The position numbers and the translations under genes are program-made. The notes beneath the pieces are model-generated. The model had not been told where the DNA came from. It saw only the letters and a program-made list of their open reading frames with translations, and ran no database searches. Shown here piece after piece: positions 52,402 through 64,000 of a stretch of DNA of 64,000 nt; positions within the stretch are counted from its first letter, which is position 1; each line of letters starts with the position of its first letter. The DNA is from Phoebastria nigripes (taxonomy: Eukaryota; Chordata; Aves; Procellariiformes; Diomedeidae), in the NCBI GenBank assembly GCA_035582835.1, contig JAYKAV010002946.1, forward strand, positions 424,978-488,977. The letters run 5' to 3'.

Positions 52402-55400
52402 CATGCCTAGCAGAGAATCATTAGGATCTTACCATTAAAGTTGTTATCTCTTATTTTTCCCCTTAGCAAACAGGTCTTTAAATGAAAACAACCCTATCAG
52501 TCACTTTCAGTTAGTTTTATGACTATACCCTAAATAAATAATGATCAAGTTAAAATTAAAAAAAATTAAATGCACAGATAAAGATTTTAGCATGAAAACA
52601 TGGTTTTATGAAGTTTACCTCAACTTCTTTTCCACTTTGTTATAGATCATTTTCGTAACATTTTTTGTATTTCCCAAGCACTTGCACACATACAATTCTT
52701 ATGACAAAAAAATAAGGTAAAACAAAGATGTGTTCCAGTATTGCTTTTTCCAGCCACCAGTTACAGGATACATAAAGAGAAGAGCTAACTCCAAAAGTAG
52801 TATATTTAACTAATAATCCACAATATTACATGCCACTTGCCAGTTAGTGGAACCTTTTTCCTCCCTCCTTATTACAACTCCACTTTTACGTATTGTTTAA
52901 AGTTCATATCTAATTCAATATCCAAACACATCAAATAACAACGCATCACCTTTTCTTGCTTACAATCACTTTTGATTTTCCAAATTATCTGGACCACTAG
53001 TTGGCGAGTCAATGCCAATCTTTGCTGCTTTCTCTCTTTCTGCAAAGGAAGCAAGAAACTCCACCTTCACTCAACTTTAAGAGCAACCAGTGCATCATAA
53101 TGTTGAGCACTCTGCTGCTACCAATCATTTTAGTTTTCCTCCTTCAATTACCGAGTGTCAGGAGGAAAGAAGCATTTGTTTGAAGCAGGAGGACTAATTC
53201 AAACTAGCAGAAGCCATTTTACAGTGAATTAGTCTGCACAGCGGGACTTATGTAACTATTTATCTTAAGGTTTTTAAGTAGTTGCTCATCACTTCTGTGT
53301 CTGAGCACCTGCCACACATAAATCAACAACAACAACTGAGCACTGCAGGGATCACACAGCCATATTCACTGCACAACTGTTACGAACCAGCCTTCTGTTC
53401 AAAGGTACCGACCTGTGGTCTTCATGATTACTAGTAGTAAAGTGATTTGGTTTGACTTAACTGTCTCCAGAGCAGGTCGAAGCATATAGTATATAAACTT
53501 TCTAGCACTGAAGGTCATCTTTGGAGGATGTGTTTTTAAATTGGAAAGTATTTCGATCACAACACACACTAAATGGAATGAATTTTATCATTCCTAAAGT
53601 AACCCTTGAACATCACTTACAACAGTCACAAGGACCCATTTTCTACTTTAATCTAAAATTCCAGGTAATGCACATATTAGAAGTGCATTAAAATGCTCTT
53701 AACCTGATTGGATTTTTAAAGGGGATGAAAGGTGAATAAATGGGTAAATGTGTTACAGAGAAGTCTGAAAATTGAAATTCCAATTTCTGAATTATTTATG
53801 AAAAGTAGCATAGCAAACAAGTTGAGTAGCATTTCTTTTTAACTTGTGAAATGAACATTGTCAGCAATTTTCACAATTCAAGTTCAAGCCTACCTTTCCA
53901 TCAAAGCAACCTCTCACACAGACTTCCCATAGCTCTAACACCAAACAAAATACCATACACAACACAAAACCATACCCGTTCATTTGGCATTAGAGTTGGG
54001 TACAACTGATGGGGACAGAGGTCCTCCATGTTATGACCAAGGTGAGAGGATGCTGCACTGCCACAAAAGGAGCTGCCCCCAGTGGTGTCAGGCCNCTGGG
54101 GGAGATGGATGCCCTGGAGATCCTTGGGGGTTTATATCAGGTGCAGTAGCTTCTAGCAGAGCTTTCAGGGCCTCCAATTGCACTGCTGATGGAAATTATG
54201 GATCAGTAATGCTAGGAATGATTTCAACCTGTTTCAAAAACCAGATCTGGAGAATTTCTAGTTTCTGAAAACACAGATTTCCTTCCAACTGGGACTAGAC
54301 ACACATGACAAGGTAGTAATACTTCTTATGCATCACCTTTATAGGAAAACATTTTCAAGCAACGTACTACCTAAAAATACCATTACTAGTTTGAAGAAAA
54401 TGCAGGCTTTGCTTAAAATGTAACAACCTATGTAACACTGTGCTTAGTATTTATTAAAGAAAATTTTGTTTCAATACTTAGGTTTTTATTCACTGTTTAG
54501 TACTCATTTTGTTTACTCAGTTTAACAATGTTTCAGCTCCAGTTTCTAAGCCTTGGCGTACTTCTGAAATACCTGGCAGCCTTTTATAGCTCTTCAAAAT
54601 AAAAGATCAGCCAGTACCAGCAAAACATAGTCAAACGTCTTCGTGTATATTCTACTTCCTCAGCAGCGATACATCCCATAGTCATGATGATAAAGGGTCT
54701 GTCCCCACTCTGCCAGGCTGACCAAATATCCAGTTTCCCAATGTGGTAGCAAAACCAATGAAAGAAAAACCAAAAATGAAGAATATCTTAATAGTTGAAA
54801 CTGATATGATTTATTTAATTTTGTTTTAAACAAGTGTTACATTTTGAGTTTGATTGTTTAGCTCAGGGAAACAAAACATCTAGGTTTAGTCACAATTCAT
54901 AACAGGGAAAGTGACATGCCTTTGACTTAATGGTCAGGTGCTTAGGATACTTGTCAAGGATGTAAGAAGGACGATCTAAAAAATCACCTCCTTGATGAGA
55001 CAGGTGCAGGAGTAGAGTAGGCAGTCTCCCCCTAAAAATACTCCACTGAATGAGAAAGGACAGTAGAAAAAAAAGATAGAAAATAAGCATTCTATAGTAA
55101 GTAAAACAATTGTCTGGTGATGGCAGAGAAAGATAGAACCTAAATTAATCGGGAAATAAGTCATGATCTATCAGAAGTGGAATTCACTAAAATTTGTTTA
55201 TATTTAGGTAACAAAATTGTAAAACCTGAAATACTGTTGCAGACTAGAAAATGCTATGGGAGTGACAGAAACGGGATAGGATAGATGCTCATCATATATA
55301 CAGTACTAAAAAATATAGATACACACACTACCCTGTACAGAGAACACAGAAATAAAGAAAATGGTAGTGAGACAAAAGAGTAGATAAATTACCAGATAGA

Positions 55401-57165
55401 CTAAAGAAGGGAGAGCATAATTAGAAGAGGATGTGCTTGGGTCAATAATTACTTTGTAAATGGNTTACAAAAATCCCTTTTGATTCTGTCAAGAGTCAAC
55501 TGTAGATTTTCAAGGCAAGATTTGATCACCGAAAACGTCTATGAAGTAGTTTGAATATAATGGTGAATACTGAAACAACAACTTTGCCAAGCTTAAAAAA
55601 AAATTACTTTTTAAACGTTGTATCAGGCAATTAAGAAATCATTGTAAAAGTTTTGGGTTTTTTTTTTAAACTGGGAACAGCTATTCTCCAAAGAGTATTG
55701 TTGGTGATGCTGATAAAGAAATTAGAACTGCATGTAAGAAAATACTGCCATTTATAGAACACATCGCAAGTAATTTTTGATCAAATGTTCTGAACATAAC
55801 AAAGTTTAATCACTATTCCAATAACATCAATGATCAGAAAAACAGTTGCAGGTACTACCATGTAAATAAAACCCTTTATAGAGAGCTTATGAAAGAGAAT
55901 TTTGAGTAAGGCTCTTTATCTGGGAATGAAAGTTAGCACACAAGCTATGTTCTTCATTTTGCTCCCAAGACTAGGTAAAGCCTTATTTTGCAAAAGGAAT
56001 ACAGGGGAAAAAGTGATCNTGTTAATTATGTCATCAAGAAGTATAATAAAATCTCTATAAGCTTTGCTCAAATGCAGGTAGAATCAGGTTCTTAGCTATT
56101 TAAGATTTTTCATTAAGTTCACTCCAACCAAATTCTGAATTGATTATGAATGAGTCAAGTTTCCTTTCCCATTAGGTTATGCTATCAGTTCGAGTCGCAT
56201 AAGACCATGTTATAGCTACTAGAACAAGCTTTACATATCACAATACATCAGGAGATAATGTGTGTAAAAGAGAATGACTGGGGAAAAAAAAACCCACAAG
56301 ATTTGTGATATATCAATTCAATTCTCCTCAAAAACAGTTTTTGTTCTAGTCAAAGATAAAAAAAAAAAAACCACTGGATTCTGGCTTGCTTTCTTGTAGA
56401 CTTGGATGTATAGGAGACCATTTTCTACTGTATTTCAAATAGAAAGGAAGTATCTGTGGACACACACCCACAGCAAGAAGGGGAAGAAAAGAGGAGACCC
56501 AAGGGAAATACTTTAGAATTCAATGTGTATTATCAATTAGTGCGACAAACTAAGTAAAAGCTGAGTTAAATAAACGTATTTTCAATATTTGCGGCTAGAG
56601 GCTTCTGAATTGGAATACCTCAGTAATTAGCTCAGATGAAATGTAATTACTCATAGACTTACCAATGTCTTCATTAGTAACTGGCCCTTTGTTATGGATT
56701 ATCACATAAATCTTTTTCCATACTATATCTAATTGAAAGTAAACAAGCCAAAGCTTGGTGTAAACCCATTCAACATACACAAATTAAGCCAGTATTTATG
56801 CTAGATCTTATTTTCTCTGAACTCCAATATCCATTTACAGTACCTAATAAAGAACCAAATGCAACAGTAATGCTTAGCTGGTCCCCTGCCAAAACACTTG
56901 ATGTTGAGTCCCTGCCTAACTTAAGTATATAAATTGATATAGCAGATCTTCCAGCTCCCAATCTGAGGAAGCTACTTTCCCCTAATCACAAGCTTCATGT
57001 TATGAATTAAACATCAAGACACATTTTCAAGACACATGTAAGTGAGCGAGAGAGAGGTTAGGGAAGCTCCAGGGGGAAGGCCGGGGGGGGGGCTGGATGC
57101 ATGCCAGATCACAACACCCCTGCGGTGCCGGCAGCCACGTGCTATCCCAGGGGAAACCCATGCAC

Positions 57166-57404
57166 ATAGAATCATAGAATTGTTTGGGTTGGAAGGGACC
57201 TTTAAAGGTCATCTAGTCCAACCCCCCTGCCATAGGCAGGGACATCTTTGCTCAGAGCCCCGTCCAACCTGACCTTGAATGTTTCCAGGGATGGGGCATC
57301 TACTGCCTCTCTGGGCAACCTGTTCCAGTGTTTCACCACCCCCAGCGTAAAAAATTTCTTCCTTACGTCCAATCTAAATCTAGCCTCTTTTAGTTTAAAA
57401 CCAT
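57166..57404 (-). mobile_element. CR1 LINE 3' end, antisense
   Basis: Reading the minus strand, the segment ends with the CR1 tail of ATTCTATG-type 8-base units, visible on the plus strand as ATAGAATCATAGAATT. It includes the diagnostic 3' block complementary to GGTTGGAAGGGACCTTTAAAG and TGGGCAACCTGTTCCAGTGT. It is the best-preserved CR1 in the window but only about 240 bases long. The 5' truncation is at about 57404, within the region before the CR1 3' untranslated part. CR1 mobilises by target-primed reverse transcription from this 3' end. Confidence 0.96.
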
Positions 57405-60400
57405 GTAGATGTCATGTTGGGAAGGTGGACGCACTGGCAGCTGCAGCAGGAGCTAAGCCGCTGCCATGCAGCTTTGGTCTTCTCAAAGACAGGCAGCTTC
57501 AGACTGCTGCCAGAGTGATGCTGCTGTAGTTAGGAAAAAATGCTTCAATGGCTTTGCACCTCTCTATTCCCTCAAAACAAAGAAGCAAGAAGCCCACACT
57601 GCCAAGAAAGGACGGGAGCCACACATAATGGCTGGAGATGCTGGCTGCAGGGAGCAACAGTGACACCCCAGTCTCGGGTACCACCGATAAAATAACAAGC
57701 AATACGCTTCTGCTTAAGGAGACAGTCCTAGGTGCCCAAGGCCAGGAGCCACTGCTTTCAGACTCATTTGGCTTGAAAGCCTGGGGGACACAAATATTGT
57801 GCCTTATTCACAACTTGGGCAAGTTGTTACAATAGGTACTGCAGCCTTGCTTAGGCAATGGTGTTTATTAATATTGTACATTTGGAAGACAGGACACAGC
57901 ATTTAATATCTTCCCAGAAACATGAGCAAGACCATTACTAGTAGTCTAACTTTATTACTTTAACTTTATTAAATAAAAGTAACATGTACTTGTATATTAT
58001 TTCAGTAGAAGGGTAAGTAAATTCTCCACACTGTATTCCTACACATTGCACACTGAGGAAGACAGATACATAAAATATTTAAATAATCTTTATGTAAATT
58101 CTTAAACAAAATTCTTCCTGTTGCCTGGAGCTATCAATACCATTTACAGCATGTGTGCAATGCAATATAATGAATTGTGTTTTATTGTATGTGGGACTTC
58201 TTAGCGTGATACAAAGAAAAGTTTCTATGAAAAAGGAGCCTGCAGCCAGTCTCCAAACAGCATATGCCACTACTTATTTCACTTTATAATCACAACACTA
58301 CTCCCAAGGCAAAAAAATAGTGTTAAACTGTGCTATTATAGTTAAATAACTCCTTTTGCCCTGTAAGGAGGGGTGGGGAAAAACCCCAAGCAGTTCCTTA
58401 TACCGCATGTAGGAATGAAGATAGCTGTTTGCACAACTCGCTGGTCGTGTCCATCCACTCACACCTACACATACATAGGCTAGCAGGTATCACAGCAGAT
58501 TTAATAAAAAGTCAATATAGGAGTCCAGAGCAAAAAAGCCTAGGATATGTTGGCTCCAAGCCAGAGAAGAAGGTTGCAGTTATATCTTATTGACAGAAGG
58601 GTTATAAATCCATATCACGCCCCACTCCCCCCAAAGGCCTCTTCAAGGTCTTCTCACTGCTGCCTTGAAAAAGGAAAATACTAGACATTAATTAAAGTAT
58701 CACCAGCTCTGGAAATCATAAAGATGCTGTCAGATGATCTAGGTCAGTGCTTTTCAACTCCAGGTGTGAGGACCCACTGGAGATTAGAAAGAAATGTAGA
58801 TTAATTCCAAGGGATTAGTGAAAAGGGTTTAAACTTTGATATATTTTATATGATCTATATGAACAGTATAATCTAAGCTACACAGGAATTTATGGATGTG
58901 AAACTTGTGTACTTCCACAAGAAGTTTCTAGGTGTTGATAAATTGAAAAAGTTAAAAAAAAATCACCATCCTTAATATACATATTTCTACTACAAACTTG
59001 ACTAACTTCTGTCTTTTTACTTACATAGTACTTGCAGCTTCCTTGGATATTAGTTTGATTTGTTTGTTTGGTTGGGTTTGCCTCCTCATCCTTGGAGGAA
59101 AGTCATTATTACCTCTCAATAAGCTAAGCTAACCTAATACAAGTGCTCTAATGGAAATATCTATTTTAACCTATGACAGTTATTACTGTGAAAACAAGAA
59201 GAATTAGAACCATTTTTTTTCATGCTTTTACGGTTAGAGGAGACTGCTGCCTTCAGCGAGCTTGCAAAGCATCCTCACAGAAACGCTTTCTGGATTTTTC
59301 TGTGGAATTTAATTAGAATGCGTTACTTCCCAGCACCTCTTCAGCAAGAAACACCTCTTCTAACAACTGCTTAGTAACATTTTCACAATATGAATGTATT
59401 TAGATGATTTGTATCCAGAGTAGCCAAAAAAACCCTACACCCCAAGCTACATACACTTTAAAATATAGACATTCCTGAAGAAATGTGCTAAATGCTACTA
59501 TTTTTATGTTGATTCTAGAAGTGTTCTACATATCAGATCTAGAAAACACTGAGGAATATGCAGAGTTTCTTCTTTTTTGGAGAAAAAAAAAATACTTCAA
59601 GCATATGTAATCTGTCATCAGAAAGTCACAGGCCTTCTCAGTGGCTGACCTTGTAAATGGACCAAAGAATTTATCAGACAGNATTCAAGAATGGCAAGAT
59701 TTATGGGCTGGCTGTGGTAGAGAGCATAAGTCACAACACTACTTTCACTCAGAGCTGATGTGAAGAAAGACCATGCGCATAACGGAGAGGGGCCAAAAGT
59801 GGTCAAATGTTTCTCTGTTGGATTATATTCTTATCAGACATATAGCCAATTTTAATCATTTAGAATTAATTTGCTTTCTTTGTTAATAAAAGTGAAGCTG
59901 GCCATCTTATTTGAGATGCACATAAAGCTAAAGCTTACAGGTGTTCAGTTACACATGGCCTGTGTGCATGATACCCCTAATCACATTTACCCTGCATGTC
60001 ATTCAATTTCAACTTGAAAACACAGAATCATGAAATTAGCTCTTTAAAAGGGCTTGGATGAAGGAAAGCAGAATTTCTCATGTAAAAAGATAACAAGACA
60101 AATCAAGTAGCCGAAATGGTAAAGTTATTTTCTGTAAAAGAAATAGGTGCATCAACTGCACACAAATGTTAATGACTATTGAAGCTGGATTTAATACTTA
60201 TGCCATGAAAAATAGTAACCCTTAACAAAAAGTCACATGCAATAAACAGAGAAGATAAGAGACCTTTTGCATACAATTTAAATTTTTTGTCTTGTGGTTG
60301 AAGATCAAGCTTTGTTGACCAAGCTAAACATCCATCAGATAAGGTACCAATTCAGCAAAATATTCTTATACTTCATTGCAAAAGTCTTAGCCTTCATAGA

Positions 60401-60977
60401 TTTGAATAGAGCTAGAGCACCTAACTCCCCTGCTTTGCTGAACAGGGGCAGGCTCTATGTGCTATGAATTCAGCATATTTAAGTACATCAAAAGCTAAAA
60501 CCAAGGGTTCCTCACAACAAGCATCTTACTCCAACGTGCAGGGTCTTTAAGCGAGAGAAACCTTTGGAGCAGTGCAGGGTTAACAATGCTGCCACTGAGT
60601 TTCAAGTTGGAGTCAATGACAATGTGACCTGCCAGATGAAGTTAGCAGTTTCACACGAAAACCTGTTATACTTGTGTTTATTTTTCTTAAGAGACATGTA
60701 TAAGCTCATGCTGTGTACAGTGGCACTTCAAGCACAGCATCTGCTTTCCAATTTGTACGTGAGCAAACATATTTGTTAAACTCATTCTCCTGTTGACGGA
60801 CAGCCCAGTGAAACAATCAACACAGGCTGAGTTTGCCTGTCACACACATGCACAAATTAATATGCAAAATTACATCTGGAATTGCAAATGCCCTCCCCCT
60901 CATCTTTTTAAGATAGTCTAGAGAGCAATAATAATTCTACATCTCCAAAATATTTGTATAGCACAGGTGTCTGTGCA
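57405..60977. other. Unique non-coding DNA
   Basis: I see no gene. The first 260 bases are mixed-composition sequence with no recognised family; the rest is AT-rich. A single N lies at 59682. Open frames of 60-76 codons are unremarkable. Confidence 0.6.
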
Positions 60978-61074
60978 TGGTCCTGGGCAGCCTGTGCTAG
61001 CTGAGCCCACGTTGAGCNGGGAAGTTGGCACAGGTGACTTTGAGAGGTCCCTTCCAACCTCAGCCATTCTGAGA
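60978..61074 (+). mobile_element. CR1 LINE 3' relic
   Basis: TCCTGGGCAGCCTGTGCTAG, a GTTGAGCNGGG block, and AGAGGTCCCTTCCAACCTCA followed by GCCATTCTGAGAA match the last roughly 95 bases of CR1 in the plus orientation. The 8-base tail repeats are gone. An N lies at 61018. The 121-codon minus-strand frame 60918-61283 overlaps it and is not a gene. Confidence 0.85.
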
Positions 61075-63005
61075 ACACCTGACTGCTTTCTATATATGAC
61101 TAAACATCTTATACATTTTGCTGCTTCAACTGAGATTTTAAGGAAAAAATGTGAAATATCTTTCACACAATACTCTTGAACCTTTAAATTCAGGTGGACA
61201 GCACTAAGTATAAACATTGTGAAACTTGAAGCCTCACGTTTCTCATAAAGTTCCCTTGGGAACTGTATGCTACTGTAAAGCAAAAAACCTAAAAGTTTTA
61301 CACCAGGTGATTTACGAGTCTGTTACTATTGAAGACAAATTTCCAACATGCACTTCAGGAACAGACATCTCATGTAAATGGGTTTATTCATTCATTTCAA
61401 ATTAATAAATAATAAAATGTTGTAGCAAATCAAGCCAGCAGGCAGTAAGGGGAAAGTGCTTGGCACATACACATACGTATGTATCTGCAGTATTACAATA
61501 TACATGATAAAAATCCCCCTAGGCTACTTTTCTATAATAAAGAAAATTCATAGGATTTATTACTGGTAATAATCAATGCCAGAGTTTTTGAAAGAAACGC
61601 AGATTGTAGATAGAACAGAGGATAGCATGCTTTGGACTAACTATATAATACAGTATTTCTTAGCAGTAAAATAAAAGTTCAATTTTTCTCAATAAGCTTT
61701 TCTTTTTAACCTATATAGTTGAAAGACATATGTCTGATACTATTTACCTGAACTTTAGCAATAAAAAAAAAAAATCTAGTAGACGCTATTTATTCCCTAC
61801 CTTTAATGCAGAATGAGAAAATTGAAAACATTCACTTTCACAGTAATAGATTTAAACAGACAAGAAATAATCTGCATTTTCTACCATATATTAGGATAAT
61901 GGAAACAACATTCTTACCCATGCATTTTTAATGATATGACCCTACAACTATGAAGCATAGTCACAAAGCACTGAAACATCATTTAACAAGATGAGAAAGC
62001 TGTGACTTATTTTATCTGATCCAGAAATGAGCTGTCAATGTTAAATTGTTATGTAATTAATTGTGCATTTGCTGGCAATTTTTAAACTGTGAATGAAAGA
62101 CTGTAGTGAAATTGCAAATCATTGGACACTTTCATCTAATACATTTGAGATAATCCTTTGAAGACCACTTTCCCTGAACAGAGTGCTAATGAGAAGCTCC
62201 TCACTTTAATAAAATGTCACCTAATAAGTATAACCAAACAATATAATTTTCTTTAAAAAAAAAAAATCTTTCTTAGATGGCCATCACTGGATGAATTCCA
62301 TAAACGGTGTTGAGATACAGCAAGATTCAAGACCTTCAAGAAATAATTCACCTCCAGAGTGAGCACTGACATGGCCTAAGTGGGACTCGGTGCAAATTTC
62401 AATTAACTGGTTTACATGCAAGATACTGCATAGGACACCCTGCCTCTTCAGTTCCTCTCAATTTTATTCAAAGCAGAGCTAAAAGGGCTACTGATGACCT
62501 TTTAACTTTGTTTCACACTTCATCCCAAGGATGTCACTTCCCAGTTCTCCTCCCTCACCCTGCCCCTTCTGTATCTTCACACAATTCATTAGTTATTGAC
62601 CAGTACTTATGCAGACATATTTTGACAGTTTTCCCCAGATTTTTTTCTTTTGGAAGTTGAGATTTGGTGTTCCAGTTACCAATAGTCAAGACAACTCTTG
62701 AGATACTTTTGTTGGCTTTTTTCAGTCAAGGTCTGCCATTCCACAACCTTTGCGGGGTTGTATTCCTCCTGGAGAAGTGAGGATCTAAACACAGAACAGC
62801 GAGTGGCAGAAGGAAAAAATGAGTATCTGTTTCCCAAGTGTCACCCAGTCAGCATAGGAGTTGACAGTGCGAAGATGGGCAAATGCTGAACTTGTAGCAA
62901 AGTAGCTATTAACGCTGGAACCCAGGCTTGGAATTTTCACTCTAATAAAGCTTTCACAGCACTTGTTTATGGGGAGTTCCGTTTTTAGAGATGCTAAAAT
63001 GACTT

Positions 63006-63074
63006 TGCTGTTGTTTTGTTTCTTTGTTTGTTTTTGTTTGTTTTTTGGGTTTTTTTGTTTTGATTTTTTTTTTT
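63006..63074. repeat. (TTTG)n-like T/G microsatellite
   Basis: Irregular TTTG and TTTTG units ending in 11 T. Confidence 0.85.
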
Positions 63075-63941
63075 AAACGTTGGAAGAAGTGAACCCCAAA
63101 CAGCAGCTGAAAGTAAAAGAAACCTTGCTTAAAAACAAATCTGTTTCAGCTACCCAACATATTAAACAAGCTTGTTTGAACTATGAGCTTCTTGCCAGAA
63201 TATCTTTTTAGATGTTCATTTCAACTCACCAAGACCTGAGAGTTTACGGGTATGGTAACTTTTTAAAATAAAGTATATACAAAAAGGACAAAGAAAGACA
63301 ACTGAATTCTGAAATACTTTAATTTAAAATGCAACATAAATAAAACTCCAAGCTGTATCTCAATAAATATACTTTAGGACACTTAGTACTTGTACAGGTT
63401 CCAGGATTAAGTGTTTTATACTACATGCATTGTATCATTCTCTTTACTGCCAATTTTTATTATTTTTTATGAAGCTTACTAGCACAGTGACTGCCAAGAA
63501 CTTTTTTGAAACCTCATACATTCTGTTAAAACATCAAGAACACCATATTTTCAAAAATGAAAGATTTACTTAAAATGATATCACGTGATTTTTTTTTTTT
63601 TAAATTGTATCAAGGGTGGTTTTATTCATATCCTGTTTTCTAATAAGTAAATTTACCTTTTATAAAGGAATACAAAAATTATTTTTGAGTTTGGTGCTAG
63701 GATCATTTTTAATTCCTACATGACGGGGGGCAAGTTCTGGCCCACATAGAGCAGCAGGTGCCACAGCAGCACCAACAGTTATCTGCATCATCGAAGCTTG
63801 TTTCCAGGAAATGACATCTGAGGTTCTCAATTACACATACATTCATTAGAAAGTTCTCATTATTCAAAACTAAAGCTTCCTGGAAATCAATTCTTGAGGA
63901 TTTAACCTGTTACAGATTGCAAACACTGAACCTTCTACATA

Positions 63942-63985
63942 AAACAAACCAACCAACCACCTCACACAAACCACACACCTGCTAT
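63942..63985. repeat. C/A-rich low-complexity end
   Basis: AAACC and ACC-type units, including AACCAACCAACCACC. Confidence 0.7.
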
Positions 63986-64000
63986 CAGAAGCATTCTTCC

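Larger units (their letters stand above)
47151..57165. other. Unique AT-rich non-coding DNA
   Basis: I see no gene or transposon over about 10 kb. It holds a run of 21 A at 48646-48666, a short direct duplication at 52347-52401, and a small GC-richer patch at 54020-54180 containing an N. Another GC-rich patch lies at 57040-57160 with ten G at 57083-57092, abutting the CR1. Single N bases lie at 47963, 48108, 49132, 50484, 54095, 55464 and 56019. Confidence 0.6.
61075..64000. other. Unique AT-rich non-coding DNA
   Basis: I see no gene. A T/G-rich microsatellite lies at 63006-63074 and a C/A-rich end at about 63942-63985. The part at 61980-62230 is unique, AT-rich and rich in homeodomain-type TAATTA words. 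Confidence 0.6.

Noticed and set aside
56190..56205. GTTCGAGTC word resembling a tRNA B box
   Set aside because: No A box, acceptor stem or cloverleaf can be drawn around it.
61471..61482. 12-base palindrome ACATACGTATGT
   Set aside because: About 15 perfect 12-base palindromes are expected by chance in a window this size.
1..64000. CRISPR arrays, operons, phage or plasmid features
   Set aside because: No regularly spaced identical repeats, no gene-dense strand and no ribosome-binding-site pattern. The CR1 and LTR content is that of a bird genome.

Overview
The window looks like a piece of a bird nuclear genome, AT-rich and almost free of genes, either intergenic DNA or the inside of a very large intron. 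Four fragments of CR1, the dominant avian LINE, and one solo long terminal repeat (LTR) of a family I know as common in bird genomes support this. The LTR points to a neoavian bird more than to a galliform, but that is a weak inference. I found no bacterial or phage architecture (no operons, no Shine-Dalgarno-spaced genes) and no complete protein-coding gene. Most open frames of 60-150 codons are what AT-rich or locally GC-rich DNA gives by chance, or are parts of repeats.

Layout. 1-5226: unique AT-rich DNA with short homopolymers. 5227-6368: solo LTR lying on the minus strand, flanked by a near-match 5-base target duplication. It carries a degenerate tandem array of about ten 40-54-base units inside a reading frame broken by one stop. 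6369-13340: unique DNA containing an unusual 101-base foldback (33-base arms, 11781-11881). 13341-14197: 3' part of a CR1 LINE on the plus strand with a decayed reverse transcriptase. 14884-15084: a stretch made almost only of G and T. 16444-16540: an old antisense CR1 scrap. 16541-35950: unique DNA with poly-T/poly-A tracts and one weak exon-like segment (26376-26516). 36050-36310: a GC-rich island-like patch that fails the CpG criterion by hand count, followed by a pyrimidine-rich stretch. 45340-45960: a second pyrimidine-rich stretch. 46560-47150: a GC-richer block ending in a compact hairpin at 47073-47126. 57166-57404: the cleanest CR1 3' end, on the minus strand. 60978-61074: a short plus-strand CR1 3' relic. 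The rest is unique AT-rich DNA.

Nothing here works together as a gene system. The points most worth checking are the foldback at 11781-11881, the reading frame and tandem array inside the LTR, the hairpin at 47073-47126, and the G/T-only stretch. About two dozen isolated single N bases are spread over the window, so some frame breaks and homopolymer lengths may be assembly effects.
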